DNA from: Burkholderiaceae bacterium
GTDB lineage: Bacteria; Pseudomonadota; Gammaproteobacteria; Burkholderiales; Burkholderiaceae_E
Length of the DNA: 64,000 nt
NCBI GenBank assembly: GCA_019635275.1
Contig: JAHBZV010000012.1
Coordinates: 1 to 64,000 of the forward strand
Direction of reading: 5' to 3'
The position numbers were made by a program, and so were the translations under genes. Positions within the stretch are counted from its first letter, which is position 1. Every line of letters begins with the position of its first letter. Shown here one piece after another: positions 36,897 to 44,536 of the stretch. The notes beneath the pieces were generated by a model that searched no databases, was not told the origin of the DNA, and saw nothing but the letters and a program-made list of their open reading frames with translations.

Positions 36897-38051
36897 TCAG
36901 GCGCCGACCTGCTTGAGCAGCTCGCGCGCGATGATCAGTTGCTGGATCTGGCTGGTTCCCTCGTAGATCCTTAGAAGCCTGACGTCTCGGTAGAGCCTCT
37001 CGATCGGGTATTCCTTGATGTAACCGCTGCCCCCATGGATCTGCAGCATCCGGTCGGCGATGCGGCCGGCCGCTTCGGTCGCGAAATACTTGCAGCAGGC
37101 CGATTCCATCGTCACGTTGTGGCCGGCGTCCTTGTCGCGCGCTGCTTTCTCGACCATCGCGCGCGCGGCGTAGGCCTCGGCCTGGCTGTCGGCCAGCATT
37201 CCCTGGATCAACTGGAAGCTCGCGATCGGCTTGCCGAACTGCTTGCGCTCGATCGCGTAGCGCCTACCCTCGTCGATCAGGCGTTCGCACATGCCGGCGG
37301 CGACCGCAGCCATGTGCAGGCGCGCGTGGTCGAGCGACCTCATCGCGCTCTTGAAGCCGCCGCCCTCTCGTCCGCCGAGCAGCGCGCTCGCCGGCACGCG
37401 GCAGTTCTCGAAGATGACGTCGGACTCGTGCGAGCCGCGGAACCCCATCTTCCGGTAGGGCGCCGCGACCGTGATGCCGGGCGTGTCGCGCTCTACCAGG
37501 AACGCCGAAATGCCCGCGGCGCCCGCCTCCTTTGGTGCGGTGCGCGCGAAGACAGTGAACAGCCCCGCATGGATCGCATTGGTGATGAAGCGCTTTGTGC
37601 CGTTGATCACGAAGTAGCCACCTTCGCGAATCGCGCGCGTGGTCAGCGACGCAGCGTCGGACCCCGAGTCGGGTTCGGTCAGGCAAAACGACGCCATCAT
37701 CTCGCCGGTGGCGATTCGCGGCAGGTAGCGGCGCTTCTGCTCCTCGGTGCCGTCGTTGACGATGCCCAGCGTGCCCACTCCATTGGTGGTACCAAAGTAC
37801 GAGCGGAACACCGGCGACGCGTACGCGACCTCGAGGACCAGCCGGGCCTCCTCGTACATGCCCAAGCCGAGTCCGCCGTACTCCTCGGGCACGGTCATGC
37901 CGAATAGCCCGAGTTCCTTGAGCTGACGAACGATGTCGCCCGGGATCTCGTCGGTTTCCTCGACGGTCGGCTCGGCGGGAACGAGTTGCTCGCGAGCGAA
38001 CCGGCGCACCGCGTCGGCGAGCAAGTGGATGGTTTCTTCACGGTCGGACAT
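36897..38051 (-). CDS. Acyl-CoA dehydrogenase
   Basis: The 384-residue flavoenzyme shows FCLTEPDSGSDAASLTTRA, GTKRFITNA, RKMGFRGSHESDVIFENCRVP, QLIQGMLADSQAEAYAAR and RLLRIYEGTSQIQQLIIARELL with the putative catalytic base Glu364. It starts at ATG 38051; the longer frame would extend into the repeat-bearing promoter. It is the first gene of the leftward unit opposite a LysR gene. Substrate unknown. Confidence 0.94.
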   Translation of the reverse strand: MSDREETIHLLADAVRRFAREQLVPAEPTVEETDEIPGDIVRQLKELGLFGMTVPEEYGGLGLGMYEEARLVLEVAYASPVFRSYFGTTNGVGTLGIVNDGTEEQKRRYLPRIATGEMMASFCLTEPDSGSDAASLTTRAIREGGYFVINGTKRFITNAIHAGLFTVFARTAPKEAGAAGISAFLVERDTPGITVAAPYRKMGFRGSHESDVIFENCRVPASALLGGREGGGFKSAMRSLDHARLHMAAVAAGMCERLIDEGRRYAIERKQFGKPIASFQLIQGMLADSQAEAYAARAMVEKAARDKDAGHNVTMESACCKYFATEAAGRIADRMLQIHGGSGYIKEYPIERLYRDVRLLRIYEGTSQIQQLIIARELLKQVGA

Positions 38052-38112
38052 CGAGGGCGCTCCGGCGCTTCGAGAGACGGAGCCGACTATCGCACTTGAG
38101 GTATGCATCGTC

Positions 38113-38156
38113 CAGTATCGATCGTTTCGCGTGTGATACCCTTTCAGTATCAATCG
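38113..38156. promoter_or_regulatory. Repeated LysR-type operator elements
   Basis: CAGTATCGATCG (38113-38124) and CAGTATCAATCG (38145-38156) differ at one base and start 32 bp apart, about three helical turns. Between them TGATAC forms an inverted partner to GTATC. The array lies in the 125-base gap between the acyl-CoA dehydrogenase and the divergent LysR gene, the expected place for recognition and activation sites of that regulator. Confidence 0.6.
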
Positions 38157-38176
38157 GCCCGTCAGCCCTGCCGCCC

Positions 38177-39094
38177 ATGGACCTGCGCCAGATTCGCCAG
38201 TTCATCGCCGTCGCCGAGACGCTGAGCTTTCGCAAGGCCGCCGAGCGCCTGCACATGTCGCAACCCCCGCTGTCGGTGTCGGTGCGGCGCATGGAACGCG
38301 ATCTCGGCGCGGCGTTGTTCGAGCGTGGACGCCGCGGCGTCAAGCTGACCGAATTCGGCAAGGCGATCCTGGACGACGCGCGGCGCGTCGCGCTGTACGC
38401 GGAGCAGCTTCGTCGATCGGCCGCGATGGCGGTGTCGGGCACCGGCGGCGTGTTGCGCGTAGCGTTCGTCGGCTCGGCGACCTACCGCCTGCTGCCGCGG
38501 ATCCTGCCGCGCTTCCGCGCGCGCTATCCGGGCATTTCGCTCGAACTGAGTGAAGGCACGACGACGCGGATACTCGAAGAGATCGCGCAGGGTTCACTCG
38601 ACCTGGGATTGGTTCGTTACCCGGTTCTCGAGGCGCACGCGACCGTGCTGACACCAATCGAGCACGACACGCTGGTCGCGGTGCTACCGGGCGACAGCCC
38701 GCTGGGCCGGCGCAAGCGACTTGCGCTGTGCGACTTGGCCGATCAGGCTTTCGTCATGTATTCCGCGGCGGCAGCCGCCAACCTGCGAGGCCAGGTGATG
38801 CTGGCCTGCCAGGCGGCCGGGTTCACGCCAAAGGTGGTGCAGGAGGCAGTTCAGGTCCAGACCATCATCAGCCTGGTCGAAAGCGGCATGGGCATCGCGT
38901 TGGTGCCCGCGAACAGCAGCCGCCACGGGCCGGGTGGCGTCGTCTTTTGCCGACTCGAGCCAACCGATGCGTACCTGTCGGTCGCAATCGCGCTGGCATC
39001 ACGCCCTGAGCCGGTGATTCCGACCGCGCTAAGGTTCCGGCAGGTGGCGATGGAGTACGCCGCGGAGGCGAAGGCGGAAGGGGGGATCGGTTGA
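38177..39094 (+). CDS. LysR-family transcriptional regulator (acyl-CoA dehydrogenase unit)
   Basis: The 305-residue protein opens with MDLRQIRQFIAVAETLSFRK and continues AAERLHMSQPPLSVSVRRMERDLGAALFERGRRGVKLTEFG, a canonical LysR winged helix, followed by a substrate-binding domain (LRVAFVGSATYRLLPRILPRFRARYPGISLELSEG) resembling CatR/BenM-type regulators. It is divergent from the acyl-CoA dehydrogenase gene with a repeat array between them. Confidence 0.94.
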   Translation: MDLRQIRQFIAVAETLSFRKAAERLHMSQPPLSVSVRRMERDLGAALFERGRRGVKLTEFGKAILDDARRVALYAEQLRRSAAMAVSGTGGVLRVAFVGSATYRLLPRILPRFRARYPGISLELSEGTTTRILEEIAQGSLDLGLVRYPVLEAHATVLTPIEHDTLVAVLPGDSPLGRRKRLALCDLADQAFVMYSAAAAANLRGQVMLACQAAGFTPKVVQEAVQVQTIISLVESGMGIALVPANSSRHGPGGVVFCRLEPTDAYLSVAIALASRPEPVIPTALRFRQVAMEYAAEAKAEGGIG

Positions 39095-39137
39095 TCGAGC
39101 CCTGCCACGCAAGAGCCGGGGCATCGACAAAATGAAC

Positions 39138-39266
39138 TTACTTCGAAGTCGTCGGGCGAATGCCCTCCGTCGCGTTCTTCTTGGCCTCCTTGGCGGCCTT
39201 CTTCTCCTTCGGGGTCGATTGCGGCTTCTTCTTCGTTTCCTTGTTGCTCTGCCTCAACTTGCCCAT
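39138..39266 (-). CDS. Small Lys-rich protein (42 residues)
   Basis: ATG at 39266-39264 opens a 42-codon frame ending TAA at 39138. The product starts MGKLRQSNKETKKKPQ, continues with runs of Lys, Glu and Ala, and ends IRPTTSK. A GGGAG ribosome site is about 7 bases upstream. Very similar short basic proteins (MGKLRQ.NKE...KEKKAAK) occur in many Burkholderiales, from memory, always as hypotheticals. The opposite strand of this stretch has no convincing gene. Likely a nucleic-acid- or ribosome-associated peptide, but that is speculation. Confidence 0.75.
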   Translation of the reverse strand: MGKLRQSNKETKKKPQSTPKEKKAAKEAKKNATEGIRPTTSK

Positions 39267-39341
39267 GGCCGTGCTCCCGAAAATCACCGGCGGATGCGCG
39301 GTGCCTCCGCAGTATAGGCCGCCCGGCCCCGCTGGCGAGCG

Positions 39342-40808
39342 CTAGGGGCGACGCGCGGCGATGGTGCGGCCGTCGGCCGCGTGAAGCACCAGCGCGCCGC
39401 TCTGGTCGATCGTGAACCGACGCACCTGCCCGAGCAGCTCGAAGAATAATTGCTCCTGCTGCATCAGCGCGGGCTCGCAGGCCATCATCGTCGACGCCGG
39501 CTTCGAGATCGTCAGTCCCTCGCCACTGATCGAATACCCGGCCGTGTAACGGTTGCACGAGCCGCGCCCCGCGACGCGCCCGTCGGCCGAGAACGACAGC
39601 GTCGCGCGCGAGCGGTCGACGACGCCGCGGCCGGCGACATCCTCGACCACCCACTCTGCGCCGCGCAGCAGCGTCGCCGGGTCGCCGCCGCAGCCGTTCA
39701 ACGTGCGACCGGCGAACGCCACGGTGACCACGTTCGGATACGGCATCCCGGTCATCGAATCGGTGCAGTGCCGCTCGAAGAGCGTGGCCACGAGCCCGAC
39801 GCCGGCAGCGGGCGCGCGAAAGCGGGTGAAACCTTCGCCGGGCTCGGCGACCGGCGTGGGCGCCTCGATGCGCGTGCGGCCATCGTCGGCCAGCAGCGTC
39901 ATCGTGCGCGCGGTGATGTCGAGCCGCCAGCCGGGTTCGTTGCCGGTGGCGCGAAACGGCAGGCTCGGCGCGCGCTCGGGCACGCACTCCGGCCACGCTT
40001 GGCCGCGCACGACGACGGTCGCGCGGTCGCCCTTCGACCAGAAACTCGTCGACGGATCGCCGACCGCCTCGTAGCGCGCGCCCGAGGCCGAGCGCACGGG
40101 GCGCAGGTCGAAGGTCTCGCCGCCGGCCTCCATCCGCGTCGTGCTGCCGACGTGGCCGAACGTGACGCTGCGGTCGCCGCAGACGAGCGTGCTCGCGAAC
40201 GCCAGCGGCTGGACGCGGACGAGCCGCAACAGGCCGACGTCGATCGCCGCGGCGGACGGATCGATCGCGATCGGCTCGGTGATCCAGGCCGGACGCCCGC
40301 CGACGAAGATCGCACCCCGCAGCGAATGACGCGCCCCCGCCACGAGCTTCGCGCGATCGACGTTCAGCTCGAACGCGACCGGCACCTGCCGGCCCTTCAG
40401 CGCCGCACGCCACTCGGCCACGATGCGGCCCCCGGTGCCGGGACCCTCGCGCAACTCGACGACGGCGCTCGCGTCGGGCGACAGCGCGATTCGCTCGCGA
40501 TAGGCCATCGCGCCCTTGATGGCGAGCGCCTGGGCGCGTTCGGCGGGCGGCTGTGGAGGTTCCGGAAGGGGCTGCGCGCGCTCGGGAGCGGGCTGCGGGC
40601 GCTCGGAGGCCGGGGCCGGGCGTTCGGGGGCCGGGGCCGGGCGTTCGGAGGCCGGGCGTTCGGGGGCCGGGGCCGGGCGCTCCGGACGCGGCGATGGGCG
40701 TTCCTCGCGCGGCGGCGCGACGCCGGTGTCCACACGCGTGCCGACCCCGGTCGCGCAGGCGCCGAGCACGAGCGCCGCTGCGAGTGCGATGGCGAGCCTG
40801 AAGTGCAT
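39342..40808 (-). CDS. Mosaic envelope lipoprotein: YscW-like, COG3650-like and META/HslJ domains
   Basis: The 488-residue protein has a lipoprotein signal (ALVLGACATG), then a repetitive Pro/Glu/Arg spacer at about residues 35-90 (units of ERPAPAPERPAS). Next come a YscW/YbaY-like domain (AYRERIALSPDASAVVELREG), a Cys-containing MliC-like segment (FASTLVCGDRSVTFGHVG), a COG3650-like domain (FRATGNEPGWRLDITARTM) and a C-terminal META/HslJ domain (GRGSCNRYTAGYSISGEGLTI, STMMACEP). Such domains occur in stress-related outer-membrane lipoproteins. It precedes nothing on its strand but the small Lys-rich gene; CreA lies 57 bases upstream. Confidence 0.88.
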   Translation of the reverse strand: MHFRLAIALAAALVLGACATGVGTRVDTGVAPPREERPSPRPERPAPAPERPASERPAPAPERPAPASERPQPAPERAQPLPEPPQPPAERAQALAIKGAMAYRERIALSPDASAVVELREGPGTGGRIVAEWRAALKGRQVPVAFELNVDRAKLVAGARHSLRGAIFVGGRPAWITEPIAIDPSAAAIDVGLLRLVRVQPLAFASTLVCGDRSVTFGHVGSTTRMEAGGETFDLRPVRSASGARYEAVGDPSTSFWSKGDRATVVVRGQAWPECVPERAPSLPFRATGNEPGWRLDITARTMTLLADDGRTRIEAPTPVAEPGEGFTRFRAPAAGVGLVATLFERHCTDSMTGMPYPNVVTVAFAGRTLNGCGGDPATLLRGAEWVVEDVAGRGVVDRSRATLSFSADGRVAGRGSCNRYTAGYSISGEGLTISKPASTMMACEPALMQQEQLFFELLGQVRRFTIDQSGALVLHAADGRTIAARRP

Positions 40809-40865
40809 GGACGCGCGGGTCCGACGATTCCGGGAAGGCGCTTCGTTGCGGTCGATCGCTCCGCC

Positions 40866-41330
40866 TTACTTCACGGGGATCGGCGTCGCGGGGTCGACCG
40901 GCACCGCGGTCACCGAATTCTGCGGCGAGCCCTCGATCAGCCGCTCGGCGTAGGTCAGGTAGACCAGCGTGTTGCGCTTGCGATCGACCATCCGCACGAT
41001 GCGCAGCTTCTTGAACACCAGGCTGATCCGCTCGCTGAACACCTCTTCCTGTTCGGGCAGCGGCTTCACGAACGAGATCGGCCCGACCTGCCGGCACGCG
41101 ATCGCCGCCTCCGAGCGGTCTTCGGCCACGCCGAGCGCGCCCTTGATGCCGCCGGTCTTCGCGCGCGACGTGTAGCAGGTGACGCCCTGCACCTTCGGGT
41201 CGTCGTGCGCCTCGACGACGATCTTGTGGTCGGGGCCGACCCACTTGAAGACGGTGTCGACTTCGCCGATCGGTTCGGCCCGGGCGGACACGAAGGGAGC
41301 GAGGAGCAGGGGGAGAAGGAATCGTCGCAT
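40866..41330 (-). CDS. creA: CreA-family periplasmic protein
   Basis: The 154-residue protein has a short signal peptide ([15 protein letters not shown]) and the CreA sequence [41 protein letters not shown]...[16 protein letters not shown]. CreA is a widespread, conserved periplasmic protein of unknown function; in enterobacteria it is near creBCD, but no such genes are here. Confidence 0.93.
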   Translation of the reverse strand: MRRFLLPLLLAPFVSARAEPIGEVDTVFKWVGPDHKIVVEAHDDPKVQGVTCYTSRAKTGGIKGALGVAEDRSEAAIACRQVGPISFVKPLPEQEEVFSERISLVFKKLRIVRMVDRKRNTLVYLTYAERLIEGSPQNSVTAVPVDPATPIPVK

Positions 41331-41386
41331 CGGATGCCTGCACGGGTCAGCGGCTCGCCGCGACTATAGCGCTTTCAGGGCCTCCG

Positions 41387-41857
41387 TCATCGATACCTGG
41401 CCGCACTGATGAACTGGCTGAACGACTCGCACCAGACGATCACCGTGTCGTAGGCCGACACGTCGATGCCGTCGGGAACCGGGACGACGAAATTCTCGAA
41501 CGTGCGCACGTCGCCGACGCGCACCATGCGCGGCTTCAGGCGCGCGAAGTCGGCCTCGGTCTCCACGAACCCGGGCGAGAGGTACAGCTTGTAGTCGGGA
41601 CCGGGCGCGAGTCTTCCGACCAGGACGATGTGGCGGCGACCGACCGAGACGGCACCTTCGCCCCAGTGCAGCAGGTCGCTGCCGCGTAGGTCGCGCCGGA
41701 ACCGGCCGGTGAACAGGGCATCGCTGGCCGCCGACGCGGCCGCGGCGACAGTGGGCGCCTGCGGAGCCGTGAGGATCGGCAGCAGGTAGATCCCGAGGCC
41801 GAAGCCCAGGGCCAGCGCCACGACGTGCGTCAGAAGGCGCAGCAGCCACTTCTTCAT
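41387..41857 (-). CDS. Membrane-anchored DM13-domain protein
   Basis: The 156-residue protein starts [20 protein letters not shown] with one transmembrane helix, then a DM13 domain ending [20 protein letters not shown]13 domains carry a conserved Cys and have been proposed to take part in redox or electron-transfer functions; here the Cys is in WCESFSQF. The ATG at 41857 has GAGGAA just upstream; an ATG 7 codons earlier is possible. Confidence 0.9.
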   Translation of the reverse strand: MKKWLLRLLTHVVALALGFGLGIYLLPILTAPQAPTVAAAASAASDALFTGRFRRDLRGSDLLHWGEGAVSVGRRHIVLVGRLAPGPDYKLYLSPGFVETEADFARLKPRMVRVGDVRTFENFVVPVPDGIDVSAYDTVIVWCESFSQFISAARYR

Positions 41858-42000
41858 GCTTCCTCGCGCCGTTCTCATCGTACGGTCGATTCCGCACAGT
41901 CTACGCCGCAGGCAGCGCGTCGGCCGCGACGTCGTCGGGTGATAGATTCACCCGACACCCCGGCCGGTCCGGTCGGTCGATGCTACCCGAGGAGTCGAAG

Positions 42001-42366
42001 ATGGGCTGGTTCTCGAAGAAGGACGACGATTTCTTCCTCGCCACCGTCGTGCCGAACGACGACGGCGCGCGGGTCGGCAAGTACCTCGGCGTGGTCAACG
42101 GCGAGGCGATCATCGGCGCGAACATCTTTCGCGACCTGTTCTCGTCGGTGCGCGACGTGGTGGGTGGCCGGGCCGGCGGCTACGAGCGCGCGCTCGCCGG
42201 CGCTCGCGACGCGGCGCTCGGGGAGATGGTGGCCGCCGCCAGGGAACTGGGCGCCGACGGCGTGGTCGGGATCGACTTCGACTACGAGGTGCTCGGCGAG
42301 GCGAACGGGATGATGATGGTGTCGGTGAGCGGGACGGCGGTGAAGATGGCGGGGCGTAGTTCGTAA
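42001..42366 (+). CDS. YbjQ-family (DUF74) protein
   Basis: The 121-residue protein has [41 protein letters not shown] and [17 protein letters not shown], the YbjQ/UPF0145 signature, a small pentameric fold described as putative heavy-metal binding. A GAGGAG ribosome site is 7 bases before ATG 42001. Short N-terminal extension [10 protein letters not shown] is unusual but has no clear meaning. Confidence 0.93.
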   Translation: MGWFSKKDDDFFLATVVPNDDGARVGKYLGVVNGEAIIGANIFRDLFSSVRDVVGGRAGGYERALAGARDAALGEMVAAARELGADGVVGIDFDYEVLGEANGMMMVSVSGTAVKMAGRSS

Positions 42367-42391
42367 CGGCGTGCGCGGTGTAGCGCTGTTC

Positions 42392-42688
42392 TCATAGCTC
42401 CACGAGCCTGTCGAGCCTCCGTGCCACCGCGCTACAGGCGTCGATCAGATCCGTGACCAGCCGTTCGGCCACCTCCAGATCGCCCTCGTACTCCCCGCGA
42501 TTCCGGATGTCGTGGCACTTGGCCATCACCCGCCAGACCTCCGGGCCCAACCCGAGGGTGTGCGGCAGTAGCTGGAACACGATGTAGCGGTTCGCCGACC
42601 GGCGAAGCCCCGCGAACTCCACGGCGTCCGGCGGCTCGGGCTTCAACGGCTTACCCGGGCCGCTCAGGTTGTCGAACGCCGACGTCAT
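42392..42688 (-). CDS. HEPN-like putative toxin
   Basis: The 98-residue helical protein contains R53-x5-H59 (RVMAKCH), matching the R-x4-6-H RNase motif of HEPN proteins, followed by DIRNRGEYEGDLEVAERLVTDLI. It overlaps the end of the upstream nucleotidyltransferase gene by 38 bases. HEPN/MNT pairs are known toxin-antitoxin modules in which HEPN is the RNase toxin and MNT inactivates it. The order here, MNT first, is the reverse of many such pairs. Confidence 0.8.
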   Translation of the reverse strand: MTSAFDNLSGPGKPLKPEPPDAVEFAGLRRSANRYIVFQLLPHTLGLGPEVWRVMAKCHDIRNRGEYEGDLEVAERLVTDLIDACSAVARRLDRLVEL

Positions 42689-43292
42689 CTTCGCTCCCGA
42701 TCACCCACACCTTCGGCTGGGACCATACGCGCACGGTGAACGCGCTCTGCTTCTCGAAGTCGGCTGCGAGATCTTCCGTCGTGAGGATCGTCGGGTTCAC
42801 CTGGCGACCGAGCACCGCGCTGACATATTCCAGCACCGCGTAGATGTCCGCATAGCTGACCGTATCGCTGACGACCATCAGGTCTATGTCGCTGGCCGCC
42901 GTATCGGCGCCCTTCGCGACGGATCCGTAGACGAAGGCGGCACGTATTTTCGACGCCAGCGGTGCGAGCGCGTCGCGCAGTGGCTCGGCGAGGCCAAAGG
43001 TCTTGCGAACGATGGCGCACAGCTCGGCAAAGACCGGAGACTCGGGATTGGCCTGGAAGTGCTTGCGATTGCCGATCGCGCGCACGGTTACGAGGCCGCT
43101 GTCCGCCAGGCTGGCGAGCTCGCGTTGGACGGCGCCCGACCCCGACCCGGCGAGCGCGATCAACTCCGTCGCGTAATAGCTGCGCTCGGGCTGGCCGAAC
43201 AACAGGCGCAGAACCCTCTGGCGAGTGCCTGAAAACAGCGCGTCCGCCAAGCTGGTCGGCCGCCGCCGCTGCGCTACAGAGATACTTTTCAT
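42651..43292 (-). CDS. Winged-helix/MNT nucleotidyltransferase, putative antitoxin and autoregulator
   Basis: The 213-residue protein has an N-terminal winged helix (residues 15-80: LFSGTRQRVLRLLFGQPERSYYATELIALAGSGSGAVQRELASLADSGLVTVRAIGNRKHFQAN). A minimal nucleotidyltransferase domain follows, with G-S-x-A-K-G at 123-128 and SDIDLM at 134-139 (catalytic Asp pair). The start at 43292 is preferred since the ATG ends the operator palindrome and a promoter lies just upstream. The fused DNA-binding domain implies that it represses its own operon. It is the first gene of a two-gene unit with the HEPN-like protein. Confidence 0.88.
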   Translation of the reverse strand: MKSISVAQRRRPTSLADALFSGTRQRVLRLLFGQPERSYYATELIALAGSGSGAVQRELASLADSGLVTVRAIGNRKHFQANPESPVFAELCAIVRKTFGLAEPLRDALAPLASKIRAAFVYGSVAKGADTAASDIDLMVVSDTVSYADIYAVLEYVSAVLGRQVNPTILTTEDLAADFEKQSAFTVRVWSQPKVWVIGSEDDVGVRQPERPG

Positions 43293-43333
43293 ACCCGTAT
43301 CGGGTATGTTAATGCCCAAAATGGGTATGTCAA
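43290..43333 (-). promoter_or_regulatory. Compact promoter-operator of the MNT-HEPN operon
   Basis: On the minus strand a perfect -35 TTGACA (43333-43328), a 16-base spacer and a -10-like TAACAT (43311-43306) predict a start only about 5-8 bases before the ATG. CATACCC occurs at 43329-43323 and 43308-43302, 21 bp apart. The second pairs with an inverted GGGTATG at 43296-43290 to form CATACCCG-3 nt-CGGGTATG, which includes the start codon. Binding of the encoded winged helix here would block transcription. Confidence 0.65.
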
Positions 43334-43368
43334 GCCCGGCGACGCAGATCAAGACGAAGCAGGGCTAG

Positions 43369-43536
43369 TCAGGAGTTTTCAGCGTTCGCGCTCCCGCACC
43401 TGATCAGGCGTGAGAGGTGGAGGCTCGCCAGAGCGACCACCTCGGGCGACAGCGCCTGCGCGGCGTTGTCCGGGAACGCCGGCAATGCCTTGGCCTCGAG
43501 CACCATATCGCGGGCGAGTTCCTCGGGGTTCGGCAT
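43369..43536 (-). CDS. Possible small ORF (55 residues), unrecognised
   Basis: ATG 43536-43534 opens a 55-codon frame ending TGA at 43369. The product, MPNPEELARDMVLEAKALPAF and onward to ENS, is acidic and helical-looking with natural amino-acid balance, unlike the Arg-rich frames overlapping it. No good ribosome site is visible. It sits in the 385-base gap between the toxin-antitoxin operon and the NYN gene, where nothing else is evident. It may be a real small gene, a remnant, or chance. Confidence 0.4.
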   Translation of the reverse strand: MPNPEELARDMVLEAKALPAFPDNAAQALSPEVVALASLHLSRLIRCGSANAENS

Positions 43537-43677
43537 CTGGGAGCGGACACCTGCTTCGGGCCAGGTTTTCGGACTGTGGTCCGCAGTCTAGCCCTCGGAG
43601 AGAGGGCGGTCGAAAGCCGGCATCGAATCCACAAGTATTCTCCGGCGGCTCGGGCTCGCCGGGCGAGCCAGCGCGCC

Positions 43678-44274
43678 CTATCCCGGCAGCGAATACGACA
43701 CCTTCGTCCCCTGCACCGAGACGATGCCGGTCGACTGCAGGTGCCCGAAGAGCCGCGAGAGCTCGTCGTCCGACAACTGCTTCTGGAACAGCGCGCCGAT
43801 CGAGTTCGTCAGGGTCGCGACGCTTCGCGGCAGCGCGGCCCCACGCTGCTTGAGGTTCTTCACCACCACCGCCGCCCGCTCAGCGACCGGCTGGGACAGC
43901 CCTGCCTTGACGATCGGCATCTCGGTGACGTCGGTCGACCGGCACGCGAACACCTTCAGGGTCTTCAGGTGCGAGATCAGGGGGTCGAAACCGCTGTCCC
44001 GCGAAATGATGTGGAAGTAGGCATCGGGCTCGCGCAGCGCCAGCTGGCCGAGGTGAAACGCGATGTGGAAATCGAGCGCGTTCTTGCCTGGCGCCGAGAC
44101 GCGGATGTATTCAGCCCGCGGACCCATGCGTTGCAGCGCGCTGGCGATCTCGAACGACACCTTGGACTGACCGGGTCCAACGAACACCTGAACCCTGAAG
44201 TGCTCCGCATCCAGGACCGACATCGCCGCCGGCTGCACGTTCTCGTAGTCGATCAGTACGTAGTTGGTTCTCAT
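43678..44274 (-). CDS. NYN/PIN-like domain protein, putative RNase
   Basis: The 198-residue protein begins MRTNYVLIDYENVQPAAMSVL, the PIN-like start with Asp and Glu/Asn, continues DFHIAFHLGQLALREPDAYFHIISRDSGFDPLISHLK (second acidic cluster) and ends with a C-terminal helical or winged domain. This matches short bacterial NYN/PIN-like proteins expected to be metal-dependent RNases. It is divergent from the giant repeat protein across 262 bases and downstream of the toxin-antitoxin genes' promoter side. Target unknown. Confidence 0.82.
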   Translation of the reverse strand: MRTNYVLIDYENVQPAAMSVLDAEHFRVQVFVGPGQSKVSFEIASALQRMGPRAEYIRVSAPGKNALDFHIAFHLGQLALREPDAYFHIISRDSGFDPLISHLKTLKVFACRSTDVTEMPIVKAGLSQPVAERAAVVVKNLKQRGAALPRSVATLTNSIGALFQKQLSDDELSRLFGHLQSTGIVSVQGTKVSYSLPG

Positions 44275-44536
44275 GCGCCCCTCGTTGGTCGGCCCCGGCG
44301 CACTGCTGTTTGGGGTATCTGGGACGAATAGCAGCGCCGCCGGCGTCGGCCAAGGCCGTACCGATCGGCGGGGCCCTCGGGCGGACCACTGTCCGCAACT
44401 GGAACACCCCTCGCGCCGCCATTCCTTGACCACCCGCGCGATCCCGTTTAGCGTCGGCGACGATTGCCGGCCGGCCATTGCGCGGCCCGGCCTCCCCGCA
44501 GTCCGGATTCCTCGGCCCCCCGTCACGGAGCCTTCG

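Noticed and set aside
39160-39345. A 61-codon plus-strand hydrophobic frame (starts MPSVAFFLASLAAFF)
   Set aside because: It is the antisense of the Lys-rich small protein: Lys codons read backwards give Phe and Leu. The minus-strand frame has the better ribosome site and known relatives.
40600-40700. A CRISPR-like repeat array in the repeat-rich part of the mosaic lipoprotein gene
   Set aside because: The units are coding Pro/Glu/Arg repeats in frame, with no spacers.
42651-43352. A longer start for the MNT protein (20 extra residues)
   Set aside because: The added codons cover the -35/-10 and operator region, so translation from there is unlikely.
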